Source: Shewanella japonica (GTDB taxonomy: Bacteria > Pseudomonadota > Gammaproteobacteria > Enterobacterales > Shewanellaceae). Taken from it: a stretch of DNA of 40,000 nucleotides. A model generated the notes under the pieces. It saw only the letters and a program-made list of their open reading frames with translations. It made no database searches and was not told the origin of the DNA. Shown here piece by piece: positions 1 to 11,458 of this stretch. Position numbers and translations under genes: made by a program. Numbering within the stretch: position 1 is the first letter of the stretch; every line of letters starts with the position of its first letter. The stretch spans positions 1 through 40,000 of the forward strand of contig NZ_CP020472.1 in the NCBI RefSeq assembly GCF_002075795.1, in the 5' to 3' direction.

Positions 1-306
1 AACTTTGAGGCAAACATCAAAAATGCACTATACAGTGTGGATAACTCTGTGTACCAACACTATATGTAGTGGATCAAAGGCTGTTTAACCAGATCAAAGC
101 GCGGCTATTATAGATCAAGAGTGATCGGTTAATAAAGCAGGATCTGTGAACAAATCACATTAATTGGATCGTTTTTGATCTTTAAAGATCACAGATATCC
201 ACATACAATGATCTGCTTGGGGATAAAATTTTTTTTATCGATAGCGATCATTGAGATCTAACGATAGAATAGCCCTCCTTCAACAAACGATATTAAGGAA
301 TATTAA
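1..306. other. oriC-like / dnaA control region
   Basis: This gene-free stretch precedes dnaA. It has 11 GATC (Dam) sites between 72 and 258, starting at 72, 92, 113, 123, 141, 167, 177, 187, 210, 246 and 255; random DNA of this length would have about one. A perfect DnaA box (TTATCCACA) lies on the minus strand at 36-44. Boxes with one mismatch lie at 195-203 (ATATCCACA) and 145-153 (minus strand, TTGTTCACA). There is a 14-bp palindrome GATCTTTAAAGATC at 177-190 and an A/T run at about 224-239. Dam-site clusters with DnaA boxes are typical of SeqA/DnaA-controlled origins. In many gammaproteobacteria the working oriC is near mnmG/mioC instead, so this could be only the autoregulated dnaA promoter. 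Confidence 0.6.
36..44 (-). promoter_or_regulatory. DnaA box, perfect TTATCCACA
   Basis: TGTGGATAA on the plus strand is the exact complement of the high-affinity DnaA box TTATCCACA. It lies about 260 bp before the dnaA start, at the edge of the GATC-rich region. Confidence 0.75.
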
Positions 307-1695
307 GTGGCGGTTTCACTTTGGCAACAATGTATCGGCAGGCTGCAAGACGAACTTTCTGCGCAGCAATTCAGTATGTGGATCCGTCCGTTACAGGCTG
401 AAATGGATGGCGATACCTTGGTACTTTATGCACCTAATCGTTTTGTACTTGATTGGGTTCGAGATAAGTACATCAATATCATTAATCAATTTTTTACCGA
501 ACAGTTAGGTGGTAATGCCCCTAAACTGCGCTTTGATATTGGTAGCCGCCCGTCTGCAGTGAGAGCGCCTGAGCCTGTAAAAGCAGAAGTTAGGCCAACA
601 CAAAGCACACAAACTAAGCAACGTGTTAGCACTGCGTTTAATACTCAAGCGGAACCCGTTGAGCATGCTAACCACCGCAGTAATATCAATCCTACTTATC
701 AGTTTGATAATTTCGTTGAAGGTAAATCAAACCAATTAGGTAAAGCTGCTGCACTGCAAGTGGCAGAAAATCCTGGCGGTGCTTATAACCCGTTATTTTT
801 ATATGGCGGCACCGGTTTAGGTAAAACCCATTTATTACATGCTGTAGGCAACGGGATTATCAAAAACAATCCCAATGCAAAAGTGGTCTACATGCATTCA
901 GAACGCTTTGTGCAAGACATGGTTAAAGCGCTACAAAATAATGCTATTGAAGACTTTAAACGTTATTACCGTAGTGTTGATGCGCTTTTTATTGATGATA
1001 TTCAATTCTTTGCCAATAAAGATCGTTCACAAGAAGAATTCTTTCATACCTTCAATGCACTATTAGAGGGTAACCATCAGATCATTTTGACTTCGGATAA
1101 ATACCCGAAAGAAATTGATGGGGTTGAAGATCGCTTAAAATCACGTTTTGGTTGGGGCTTAACAGTTGCTATCGAACCACCTGAGCTTGAAACCCGTGTA
1201 GCGATTTTAATGCGTAAAGCGCAAGAAAGCGGCATTAATCTGCCTGATGAAGTGGCATTCTTCATTGCCAAACGTTTACGTTCAAATGTGCGTGAATTAG
1301 AAGGGGCGTTAAATCGTGTTATTGCGAATGCTAACTTCACCGGCCGACCAATTACGATTGATTTTGTCCGTGAAGCATTACGTGATTTACTCGCGCTACA
1401 AGAAAAGTTAGTGACCATAGATAATATTCAAAAAACGGTTGCTGAATATTACAAAATCAAAATGGCGGATATGCTATCTAAACGTCGCTCTCGCAGCGTA
1501 GCGAGACCTCGTCAAGTCGCGATGGCATTATCAAAAGAGTTAACAAACCAAAGTTTACCTGAAATTGGTGACGCCTTTGGGGGGCGTGATCATACTACCG
1601 TATTACACGCATGCAGAAAAATTGCCCAATTGCGTGAAGAAAGTCATGACATTAAAGAAGATTATGCTAACTTGATACGTACATTATCTTCTTAA
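307..1695 (+). CDS. dnaA: Chromosomal replication initiator DnaA
   Basis: DnaA is the AAA+ ATPase that binds DnaA boxes, melts oriC and loads the DnaB helicase; it also represses its own gene. The protein is 462 aa, normal for the family. Domain I is at about 1-80, followed by a variable linker to about 125. The AAA+ core has Walker A GGTGLGKT at 167-174 and Walker B FIDD at 228-231. The C-terminal DNA-binding domain carries the signature GGRDHTTV at 425-432. The start is GTG, with a purine-rich AAGGA stretch upstream. It is the first gene of the replication block and is followed by dnaN after 19 bp. Confidence 0.98.
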   Translation: MAVSLWQQCIGRLQDELSAQQFSMWIRPLQAEMDGDTLVLYAPNRFVLDWVRDKYINIINQFFTEQLGGNAPKLRFDIGSRPSAVRAPEPVKAEVRPTQSTQTKQRVSTAFNTQAEPVEHANHRSNINPTYQFDNFVEGKSNQLGKAAALQVAENPGGAYNPLFLYGGTGLGKTHLLHAVGNGIIKNNPNAKVVYMHSERFVQDMVKALQNNAIEDFKRYYRSVDALFIDDIQFFANKDRSQEEFFHTFNALLEGNHQIILTSDKYPKEIDGVEDRLKSRFGWGLTVAIEPPELETRVAILMRKAQESGINLPDEVAFFIAKRLRSNVRELEGALNRVIANANFTGRPITIDFVREALRDLLALQEKLVTIDNIQKTVAEYYKIKMADMLSKRRSRSVARPRQVAMALSKELTNQSLPEIGDAFGGRDHTTVLHACRKIAQLREESHDIKEDYANLIRTLSS

Positions 1696-1714
1696 TATCA
1701 GGAAATTGAGACGA

Positions 1715-2815
1715 ATGAAATTTTCAATTGATAGGGACGCCCTATTAAAACCACTTCAATTAGTGTGTGGTGCAGTAGAAAGACGCCACAACTTACCTAT
1801 TTTATCAAATTTACTTGTCGAAGTTAGTGAGTCCTCACTTAAGCTTACAGGTACTGATTTAGAAGTAGAACTTGTTGGCCAAGCGTCCATTCAAGGTGAA
1901 GTTGAAACTGGCCGAACAACCGTGCCAGCTAAAAAGCTACTCGATATCGTCAAGTCACTTCCTGAACAAGTCGAAATCAAAATTGAGCAGCAAGATAACA
2001 AATGGTTATTACGTTCTGGTCGTAGTCGTTTTTCACTGGCGACTTTACCTGCAAGTGATTACCCCAATGTTGAAGCCTTTGAAGCTGATATCGAATTTAG
2101 TCTCAAACAAGGTACATTGAAGTCGATTATTGATTCGACCCAGTTCTCAATGGCGAACCAAGATGTTCGATACTATTTAAATGGCTTACTTTTTGAAACT
2201 GCAGGTAACTCGTTAAAAGCGATTGCGACAGATGGACACCGTCTAGCATTAAGTCATCGTAATATCGACATTAGCCTTCCTGAAAAGCAAGTCATCGTGC
2301 CACGTAAAGGTGTGGTTGAAATGTCTCGCTTACTTGAAAGTGAGGACAGTGAAATTACCATTGCTATTGGTGACAGCGCCATTCGTGCAACAACACAAAA
2401 TGCTGTATTTACCAGTAAGCTTGTTGATGGACGTTTCCCTGATTACCGCCGAGTATTACCAAAAGGCGGCGATAAAATTGTGGTGGCGAGCCGTAATCAT
2501 TTAAAACAAGCGCTCACACGTGCATCGATTTTATCCAATGAAAAGTTTCGTGGCGTGCGTATTCAGCTTGAACCAGGATTATTACGTATAACTGCGAATA
2601 ACCCAGAGCAAGAAGAAGCGGAAGAGATCATTGATGTTGAATACAATGCTGACAACCTAGAAATAGGGTTTAACGTGAGTTATTTACTCGATGTATTGAA
2701 CAATTTAGCCAGTGATGATGTCAGAATCACGCTGATTGATGGAAACTCAAGCGCATTAATAGAAAACCACGTCGAAGAAGATTCAATGTATGTGGTTATG
2801 CCTATGCGTTTATAA
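1715..2815 (+). CDS. dnaN: DNA polymerase III sliding clamp (beta subunit)
   Basis: The beta clamp is a ring-shaped dimer that tethers DNA polymerase III to DNA and serves as a docking platform for repair and mismatch-repair proteins. The protein is 366 aa, the same as in E. coli. The start MKFSIDRDALLKPLQ matches the usual beta-clamp N terminus, so the ATG at 1715 is preferred over an in-frame TTG at 1706. The C terminus ends in MPMRL, the typical clamp end (MPMRL in E. coli). It probably forms a transcription unit with dnaA. A hairpin terminator follows the gene, which is unusual in front of recF. Confidence 0.97.
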   Translation: MKFSIDRDALLKPLQLVCGAVERRHNLPILSNLLVEVSESSLKLTGTDLEVELVGQASIQGEVETGRTTVPAKKLLDIVKSLPEQVEIKIEQQDNKWLLRSGRSRFSLATLPASDYPNVEAFEADIEFSLKQGTLKSIIDSTQFSMANQDVRYYLNGLLFETAGNSLKAIATDGHRLALSHRNIDISLPEKQVIVPRKGVVEMSRLLESEDSEITIAIGDSAIRATTQNAVFTSKLVDGRFPDYRRVLPKGGDKIVVASRNHLKQALTRASILSNEKFRGVRIQLEPGLLRITANNPEQEEAEEIIDVEYNADNLEIGFNVSYLLDVLNNLASDDVRITLIDGNSSALIENHVEEDSMYVVMPMRL

Positions 2816-2848
2816 TGTAAGATAACGTTTCACGACGTTTTAGAACCC

Positions 2849-2878
2849 AAAAAGGTGCTAGATTAAGGCACCTTTTTT
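2849..2878. terminator. Rho-independent terminator between dnaN and recF
   Basis: The stem AAAAAGGTGC / GCACCTTTTT encloses a 9-nt loop and ends in six T. The A-rich left arm makes it potentially bidirectional. It is 33 bp after the dnaN stop and about 40 bp before recF. Confidence 0.75.
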
Positions 2879-2918
2879 AGTTTTACCGCATCACCATAGG
2901 TTTGAGAAATTAGCACCC

Positions 2919-4001
2919 ATGAGTTTAGCCCGTCTTAATATTGCCAACTTTCGCAATATCCTTTCTGCGTCATTGCAACCTGAATCAGGATTAAACTTGA
3001 TTTATGGAGAAAACGGCAGTGGAAAAACCAGTATATTGGAGGCTATTTATTTTTTAGGCATGGGGCGTTCGTTTCGTAGTCACTTATCCCAAAGAGTGAT
3101 CAATATTGAACAGGATAACCTTACTTTATTTGCACAACTTGAGATGCAAACCGGTGAAGCGAAATTAGGCTTAAGGCGATTTCGCAATGGCGAAATTGAT
3201 GTCAAATTAGATGGCGATAAAGTGAAGCGTTTATCTGTTTTGGCAGAAACTTTACCGATTCAAGTTATCACGCCAGAAAGTTTTTCATTACTTTTTGAAG
3301 GGCCAAAAGCACGTCGACAATTTATCGATTGGGGCGCGTTTCACTCTGATGCGAGTTTCTATCAAGCATGGGTGAATACAAGACGGATTTTAAAGCAAAG
3401 AAATCAACTCCTTAGAGATGGTTCTTCTTATTCAACAATTCAATTTTGGGATAAGGAATTGGTGCGGTATGCTGAACAAGTTACTTCGATACGAAATCAA
3501 TATGTAGACTCGTTAAATGAGCTACTTAAGGGTATAATCGGAGAGTTTTTACCACGAGTTGATATTAAGGTTTCTTTTACTCGTGGCTGGGATAGCAAAA
3601 CGGATTTTGCTGAGTTACTCGAAACTCAATATCACAGAGATTTATCTTCGGGAAATACGGGTAGTGGACCGCATAAAGCGGACTTGAGATTGCGTGTAGG
3701 CAACTTACCTGTGCAGGATGCATTATCCCGAGGACAGTTAAAATTATTAGTCTGTGCACTGCGCATTGCACAAGGCAAGTTGCTTCAAGAACAACAGAAC
3801 AAGCATAGTATTTACCTTGTGGATGATCTTCCATCTGAGTTGGATGCACAACATAGGCAACTATTGCTAAAACAGTTAACCGAAACCGGTGCACAAATTT
3901 TTGTCACAGCGATTGATCCTGTAGCAATAGTCGATTCGCTGGCAAGCCCGCCAAGTAAGATGTTTCATGTGGAACATGGGCAAGTCACGGTAGTTGAATA
4001 A
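2919..4001 (+). CDS. recF: DNA replication and repair protein RecF
   Basis: RecF is an SMC-like ATPase that, with RecO and RecR, loads RecA at single-strand gaps. The protein is 360 aa, normal length. Walker A is GENGSGKT at 30-37. The ABC-type signature LSRGQLK comes just before the Walker B/D-loop segment [12 protein letters not shown] at 298-309. The C terminus has the common RecF ending MFHVEHGQ, whose codons form a degenerate parS sequence (3961-3976). gyrB starts 15 bp downstream. A terminator lies upstream, so recF may be driven by a promoter inside dnaN or in the short gap, or by read-through. Confidence 0.97.
   Translation: MSLARLNIANFRNILSASLQPESGLNLIYGENGSGKTSILEAIYFLGMGRSFRSHLSQRVINIEQDNLTLFAQLEMQTGEAKLGLRRFRNGEIDVKLDGDKVKRLSVLAETLPIQVITPESFSLLFEGPKARRQFIDWGAFHSDASFYQAWVNTRRILKQRNQLLRDGSSYSTIQFWDKELVRYAEQVTSIRNQYVDSLNELLKGIIGEFLPRVDIKVSFTRGWDSKTDFAELLETQYHRDLSSGNTGSGPHKADLRLRVGNLPVQDALSRGQLKLLVCALRIAQGKLLQEQQNKHSIYLVDDLPSELDAQHRQLLLKQLTETGAQIFVTAIDPVAIVDSLASPPSKMFHVEHGQVTVVE
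3961..3976. other. Degenerate parS-like site in the recF 3' end
   Basis: TGTTTCATGTGGAACA differs from the perfect palindrome TGTTCCACGTGGAACA at two positions. It encodes part of the conserved MFHVEH ending of RecF, so protein constraint alone could explain it. ParB binding is therefore uncertain. Confidence 0.35.
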
Positions 4002-6434
<2,433 letters not shown>

Positions 6435-6451
6435 TGCGTCTGTGTTAAATT

Positions 6452-6479
6452 AAATGGGTGCCAAGTGGCACCCATTTTT
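6452..6479 (+). terminator. Terminator after gyrB
   Basis: This is a perfect 12-bp stem, AAATGGGTGCCA / TGGCACCCATTT, with a 2-nt apparent loop followed by T residues. It lies 17 bp after the gyrB stop. Confidence 0.9.
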
Positions 6480-6541
6480 AGTTTTAACCCTTTTAAATCT
6501 GCTTTTTCCAATGTTGTTACCTGTCTAAGTGGTATTTTGTT

Positions 6542-7624
6542 ATGTTTAAAAAGCTATTTTATAAGTTGTTTAATGTTCGTCCGACCCAAGAGGTCAATGC
6601 GGCTAAATCATTAGACAGTCAACAATCTGTATTATTAAAACGCTCGGCTAATGCCCAAGTTGCGTCTAGGCCAAAACAAGCTAGTCATCAGCAAACTTCT
6701 GAGCAAGCCTCCGTTGCCGTGCCGACAAGTGTTCTTGATGCTAGTGCACTGTTTTATAGTTTGTTATTTCCATCAAGTAGCCAAGATACTGGTGCAATGG
6801 CAAATGACTTAGAGCGCAGTGTGCTGGCTAAAATTGAACAGGCTTTTACAGCGCCGCAAGCGATTGCTGAAAAGGTGCTTAAACTGCCTAGTCGATTATC
6901 AGAAGTAGACAGACAAATAGCCCAATCAGATGTCGATACCAAGTCTTTGCTTCTGCTGATAGAGCAAGATCCGGTATTGAGTATTGAAGTATTGAAGCTG
7001 TGTAATTCGAGTGCTTTCAAACGTTCTGATAAGCAAATCACCAGCTTGCAACAAGCTGTTGTGCAGATTGGTTTAAGCCAATTACAACTATTTGTACGAA
7101 CAAGCTTAATGAAGGAAATGATTAACATTAAGCCTATTTATTTCAGACGCTTTGGCGCTGAAATTTGGCGCCACTCTATGCAGGTTGCATTTTTGGCTAA
7201 TGAACTTGCAGAACATGATGGTGATACGGCATTCTTTTTAGGCTTACTACATGATGTTGGCAAAATAGCTATTTTTAAAATGATGATTGAAGCGTTTCGA
7301 CAAGCTGAACCTGGTGAGCAGCCTAGTTCGGTATTGTTCAAACAAGTCATGACGACCAAGTCATTAGGACTCAGCGCATTGCTTGTTAAATATTGGCAAT
7401 TACCCGCTGAATTTGAAGTGCCGTTAACCCAATTGGCTAACTGTCATCACAAGCCAACAGATAGTATGGCTTTGATTATATGGCGTGCCAATATCATTAG
7501 TGAATGTTCGATGCTTAAACAGGTGGATAAGCTGACAGAGCAGGCGCAGTCGCAGTTGCTTTCTCAAGTCGCTATTAGCCATGATGAGTTTGAGTTACTG
7601 CATCAAAAGTTAATCACTCTATAA
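6542..7624 (+). CDS. HDOD-domain protein
   Basis: HDOD proteins are HD-phosphohydrolase-like domains that usually act as signalling scaffolds, often in cyclic-di-GMP, motility or stress pathways; the substrate here is unknown. The protein is 360 aa. Residues 1 to about 95 look like a poorly conserved linker rich in A, S and Q. The HDOD core is at about 95-290, with LPSRLSEVDRQIAQS at its start and the HD-like elements WRHSMQVA and LGLLHDVGKIAI. The HD pair is present in LLHDVGK, but full hydrolase competence cannot be judged. It stands alone between two terminators. A position just after gyrB is, as I recall, where Shewanella genomes carry such a gene. Confidence 0.85.
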   Translation: MFKKLFYKLFNVRPTQEVNAAKSLDSQQSVLLKRSANAQVASRPKQASHQQTSEQASVAVPTSVLDASALFYSLLFPSSSQDTGAMANDLERSVLAKIEQAFTAPQAIAEKVLKLPSRLSEVDRQIAQSDVDTKSLLLLIEQDPVLSIEVLKLCNSSAFKRSDKQITSLQQAVVQIGLSQLQLFVRTSLMKEMINIKPIYFRRFGAEIWRHSMQVAFLANELAEHDGDTAFFLGLLHDVGKIAIFKMMIEAFRQAEPGEQPSSVLFKQVMTTKSLGLSALLVKYWQLPAEFEVPLTQLANCHHKPTDSMALIIWRANIISECSMLKQVDKLTEQAQSQLLSQVAISHDEFELLHQKLITL

Positions 7625-7672
7625 TGTAACTTTAGTTGGATTTTCGTTTAATCTACACTGACGTTAGCCATA

Positions 7673-7700
7673 AAAAAACGCGCCTTAAGGCGCGTTTTTT
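7673..7700. terminator. Bidirectional terminator between the HDOD gene and glyS
   Basis: A perfect inverted repeat, AAAAAACGCGCC / GGCGCGTTTTTT, surrounds TTAA. It serves both convergent genes: a T run follows the stem on either strand. Confidence 0.93.
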
Positions 7701-7718
7701 GTGATGACTCAGATATCA

Positions 7719-9788
7719 TTATTGTAATAATGAAATATCAGCGGCATGTAAGAATTGCTCACGTAGACTATTAAGAAGTGCTAAACGGTTATTCTTAAGT
7801 GCTGCATCATCTGCCATAACCATTACATCTTCGAAGAAGGTATCAACGCTTTCACGTAGACTCGCTAATAATGCGAGCGCTTCTTGGTAGTTTGCTGCTA
7901 CAAATAATGGTGCCAGCTGTGGCTGAAGCTCAGTCAGTTTATCAGCTAATGCTTTTTCAGCACTTTCGACTAATAGGCTTGAATCGATATTGGTTGGGAT
8001 TTCTCCTTCAACCTTAGCCAAGATATTCGATACACGCTTGTTCGCTGCCGCAAGCGCTGAGGCTTGCTCTAGGGTTCTAAAGTGAGCCACAGCTTTGATG
8101 CGACTTTCAAAATCTGCCGGTGCGGTTGGTTTACGTGCGAGAACAGCTAGGATCACGTCAACACCCACGCCTTGATCTTGATACCATGCACGGAAACGGC
8201 CCATAAAGAACTCAAGAACCTGCTCTGATACCTTGTCATTTGTGAGGTTTTCACCATGTAACTCTTTAGCTTTAGCAATCAAGTCAACTAAATCTAACGG
8301 TAAGTTGTTCTCTAAGCAAAGACGTAAAATACCAATAGCAGCACGACGAAGTGCAAATGGATCCGCTGCGCCTTTTGGTGCTTGGCCAATACCAAAAATA
8401 CCGACTAGCGTATCTAGCTTTTCTGCCAGCGCAACACAGATTGAAATCGGTGCCGTTGGTACAGTATCGCCAGAGAACTTAGGCTTGTATTGCTCTGCTA
8501 AGGCAACTGCGACAGCTTCAGTTTCACCATCTAAGCGTGCGTAATGCATGCCCATGGTGCCTTGAAGGTCGGTAAACTCCATTACCATGTTCGTCATCAA
8601 GTCAGACTTTGACAGTAGACCAGCGCGAGCGGCCTCTTCACTGTTTGCACCTATGCTAGTGGCAATGTAGCCAGCCATTGCAGAAATACGCTCAACACGG
8701 GCTTTAATCGTGCCCAATTGTTTTTGGAAAACAACAGACTCTAAGCTGGCTAAGCGCGTTTCTAATGACTCTTTTTTATCTGTTTCAAAGAAGAACTCTG
8801 CATCAGCAAGGCGAGGACGAACTACTTTTTCGTTACCTGAAATAATCTGCTGAGGATCTTTAGATTCGATGTTAGTTACGAAGATAAAGTTAGGCAACAA
8901 CTGACCTGCATCATCAAATACTGGGAAGTATTTCTGGTCGCCTTTCATGGTGTAAACCAAGGCTTCAGCTGGGACATCTAAGAATTTTTCTTCAAAGCTT
9001 GCTGTTAACACAACAGGCCATTCAACCAATGCGGTGACTTCTTCAAGTAAATCATCTTCAAGTTCAGCAATACCGCCAATCTCTTTTGCGGCAGCTTCAG
9101 CATTTAGCTTGATGATATCCTTACGACGTTGGTAATCAGCTAAGACTTTACCTTCAGTTTCTAATTGCGTGAGGTAGTTATCAGCGTGTTCTAGCTCAAA
9201 AGTATCAACACCCATGAAACGATGACCACGAATAGTGCGAGCTGATTCGATACCTAACAATTCACCAGGAACGAGTTCATCACCTAACAGCATGGTGACA
9301 GTATGAACTGGGCGGATAAATTGTGTTGTATTACTACCCCAACGCATTGGCTTAGGGATAGGTAATTTATCTAATGACTTTTGTGCCATTGCAGCAATTA
9401 AAGACTTGGTTTCAACACCAACCACTTTAGCTTGGTGTAATAACCATTCGCCTTTGTCTGTTTTAAGACGGTCAGCTTGTTCAACAGTAATGCCGTTACC
9501 ACGAGCCCAGCCCATAGCGGCTTTCGTTGGGTTTCCTTCAGCATCAAATGCTTGAGCGACGGCAGGGCCGCGTTTCTCAACCACTTTGTCAGCTTGCGCA
9601 ACAGCAAGTTGTTCAACACTAATTGCCAAACGGCGAGGGGCTGCATACCAAGTTGCATTGGTAAACGCTAACTCTGCCTTGGTTAGTTCCTCGGTGAAAT
9701 TAGCGAGAAATGACTCAGCTAATTTACGTAATGCCTTTGGTGGTAATTCTTCTGTACCCACTTCAATGAGTAAGTTTTCAACGTTCAT
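7719..9788 (-). CDS. glyS: Glycyl-tRNA synthetase beta subunit
   Basis: GlyS is the tRNA-binding beta subunit of the alpha2-beta2 glycyl-tRNA synthetase that charges tRNA-Gly. From the ATG at 9788 the protein is 689 aa, the same as E. coli GlyS. The N terminus [19 protein letters not shown] is the family signature, and an upstream in-frame extension is not homologous, which fixes the start. The motif [15 protein letters not shown] and the segment [19 protein letters not shown] region ([14 protein letters not shown]) are present. glyQ lies 10 bp upstream on the same strand, forming a glyQ-glyS operon that ends at the shared terminator. Confidence 0.98.
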   Translation of the reverse strand: MNVENLLIEVGTEELPPKALRKLAESFLANFTEELTKAELAFTNATWYAAPRRLAISVEQLAVAQADKVVEKRGPAVAQAFDAEGNPTKAAMGWARGNGITVEQADRLKTDKGEWLLHQAKVVGVETKSLIAAMAQKSLDKLPIPKPMRWGSNTTQFIRPVHTVTMLLGDELVPGELLGIESARTIRGHRFMGVDTFELEHADNYLTQLETEGKVLADYQRRKDIIKLNAEAAAKEIGGIAELEDDLLEEVTALVEWPVVLTASFEEKFLDVPAEALVYTMKGDQKYFPVFDDAGQLLPNFIFVTNIESKDPQQIISGNEKVVRPRLADAEFFFETDKKESLETRLASLESVVFQKQLGTIKARVERISAMAGYIATSIGANSEEAARAGLLSKSDLMTNMVMEFTDLQGTMGMHYARLDGETEAVAVALAEQYKPKFSGDTVPTAPISICVALAEKLDTLVGIFGIGQAPKGAADPFALRRAAIGILRLCLENNLPLDLVDLIAKAKELHGENLTNDKVSEQVLEFFMGRFRAWYQDQGVGVDVILAVLARKPTAPADFESRIKAVAHFRTLEQASALAAANKRVSNILAKVEGEIPTNIDSSLLVESAEKALADKLTELQPQLAPLFVAANYQEALALLASLRESVDTFFEDVMVMADDAALKNNRLALLNSLREQFLHAADISLLQ

Positions 9789-9798
9789 TATTCTACCT

Positions 9799-10704
9799 CT
9801 ACTTACACATTGGGAAACCAAGCGCTTCACGTGCTTGATAATAAGATTCTGCAACACCTTTAGCCATAGTACGAACACGCAAAATATAACGTTGGCGTTC
9901 AGTTACTGAGATAGCGTGGCGAGCATCAAGTAAGTTAAATGCGTGTGAGGCCTTCATCACTTGTTCATAAGCAGGTAGCGGTAGTGGCTTTTCTAATGCT
10001 AATAATTTCTGGCAAGCCGCTTCACAATCTTCAAACTGTTTAAATAAGACTTCAACATCAGCATGTTCGAAGTTATATGTAGATTGTTCAACTTCATTTT
10101 GGTGGAAGATATCGCCGTACATGACTTTGCCCATAGGGCCGTCAGTCCAAACAAGATCGTAAACACTGTCTACTTCTTGAATGTACATTGCTAGACGTTC
10201 TAAACCGTAAGTAATTTCGCCCGTGACAGGTTTACACTCTAGGCCGCCTACTTGCTGGAAGTAAGTAAATTGTGATACTTCCATGCCGTTTAGCCATACT
10301 TCCCAACCAAGGCCCCAAGCACCAAGAGTTGGTGATTCCCAGTTATCTTCAACAAAACGAACGTCATGAACGCCCATATCAACGCCTAGAGCTTCTAAAG
10401 AGCCAAGGTATAATTCTTGGATATTACTCGGAGAAGGCTTTAGCACGACTTGGTATTGGTAATAATGCTGCAGACGGTTAGGGTTTTCACCGTAACGGCC
10501 ATCGGTAGGTCGGCGACATGGTTGCACATAAGCACTGCTCATTGGCTCTGGGCCTAATGAACGTAAAAATGTCATTGGGTGGAATGTTCCGGCACCCACT
10601 TCCATGTCCAATGGTTGAACGATTGCGCAACCTTGATGCGCCCAGTATTCCTGCAGGGTCATAATGAAGCCCTGGAATGTCTTTACGTCGTGTTTCGTCG
10701 TCAT
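9799..10704 (-). CDS. glyQ: Glycyl-tRNA synthetase alpha subunit
   Basis: GlyQ is the class II catalytic subunit that activates glycine. The protein is 301 aa (E. coli 303). The N-terminal [19 protein letters not shown] matches the family. Class II core segments such as [14 protein letters not shown] and [19 protein letters not shown] are intact, as is [21 protein letters not shown]. It is the first gene of the glyQ-glyS operon and diverges from tag across 120 bp. Confidence 0.98.
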   Translation of the reverse strand: MTTKHDVKTFQGFIMTLQEYWAHQGCAIVQPLDMEVGAGTFHPMTFLRSLGPEPMSSAYVQPCRRPTDGRYGENPNRLQHYYQYQVVLKPSPSNIQELYLGSLEALGVDMGVHDVRFVEDNWESPTLGAWGLGWEVWLNGMEVSQFTYFQQVGGLECKPVTGEITYGLERLAMYIQEVDSVYDLVWTDGPMGKVMYGDIFHQNEVEQSTYNFEHADVEVLFKQFEDCEAACQKLLALEKPLPLPAYEQVMKASHAFNLLDARHAISVTERQRYILRVRTMAKGVAESYYQAREALGFPMCK

Positions 10705-10824
10705 GTCCGCTTATCTACTGGTTGAGGCTAAAAATAGAAAATGGTTTTGATTATACCTTGTAGATTAAGGCATATGTAGGTTATTTTTTAACGTAGAGAT
10801 TAAAAATTTAAAAGGGCCTTATAA

Positions 10825-11385
10825 ATGGATTTAAAACGTTGTGCTTGGTTGAGTGATGATCCGCTTTATGTTGACTATCATGACAATGTTTGGGGAAGGC
10901 CTGTTTATGATCCTATTGAGCTTTTTGAAAAGCTATGTCTTGACGGTCAACAGGCAGGGTTATCTTGGATCACTATTTTAAAAAAACAGCATAATTACCA
11001 AGAATTATTTGCCAATTTTGACCCTAAGATTATTGCTACTTTTGACGACGAGAAAGTAGAGCAACTGCTGTTAAATCCAGGAATTGTTAGAAATCGTTTA
11101 AAAGTAAATTCAATTATTCGAAATGCTAAAGCCTATTTAGCTTTCGTCGAATCCGGGAATGATTTTTCAACATTCCTATGGGACTTTGTCGGTGGGCAAC
11201 CTAAAGTGAATCATTTTAGCTCTATGTCAGACGTGCCTGCGCAAACGCCAGAATCTGAAGCTATGTCAAAAGCATTAAAAAAATTAGGCTTTAACTTTGT
11301 TGGCCCAACAATTTGTTATGCTTTCATGCAAGCGGTAGGAATGGTCAACGACCATACAACAGATTGTTTTCGTTATGGAAAATAA
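10825..11385 (+). CDS. tag: 3-methyladenine DNA glycosylase I
   Basis: Tag excises 3-methyladenine from alkylated DNA as the first step of base excision repair. The protein is 186 aa (E. coli 187). The four zinc ligands of the family align as Cys6, His19, His177 and Cys181. The helix CLDGQQAGLSWIT carries Asp40 where E. coli Tag has its base-recognising Glu38, a conservative change. The C-terminal KALKKLGFNFVGPTICYAFMQ-like core (GFNFVGPTICYAFMQAVG) is intact. It is a single gene that ends at a palindromic terminator containing parS. Confidence 0.96.
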   Translation: MDLKRCAWLSDDPLYVDYHDNVWGRPVYDPIELFEKLCLDGQQAGLSWITILKKQHNYQELFANFDPKIIATFDDEKVEQLLLNPGIVRNRLKVNSIIRNAKAYLAFVESGNDFSTFLWDFVGGQPKVNHFSSMSDVPAQTPESEAMSKALKKLGFNFVGPTICYAFMQAVGMVNDHTTDCFRYGK

Positions 11386-11409
11386 TTAATTATTGTTATT
11401 GCCGAAATT

Positions 11410-11443
11410 AAAAAGGGATGTTCCACGTGGAACATCCCTTTTT
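11410..11443. terminator. Bidirectional terminator whose stem is a parS site
   Basis: This is a perfect 34-bp palindrome, 17 bp per arm. The outer part is AAAAAGGGA / TCCCTTTTT and the inner part is the parS palindrome at 11419-11434. It sits between the convergent genes tag and the TolB-like amidohydrolase and has a T run on either strand. With no unpaired loop bases, the RNA hairpin would open a few central pairs. Confidence 0.8.
11419..11434. other. parS centromere site 1
   Basis: TGTTCCACGTGGAACA is a perfect 16-bp palindrome. It is identical to the parS form known from Pseudomonas and very close to the general consensus TGTTTCACGTGAAACA bound by ParB (Spo0J). It is about 11 kb from dnaA. 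Confidence 0.85.
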
Positions 11444-11458
11444 TATGACATAACGTAC

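Noticed and set aside
145..159. CRP site in the origin region (TGTGAACAAATCACA)
   Set aside because: The half-sites are separated by 5 rather than 6 bases, so it does not fit CRP. The left half overlaps a one-mismatch DnaA box.
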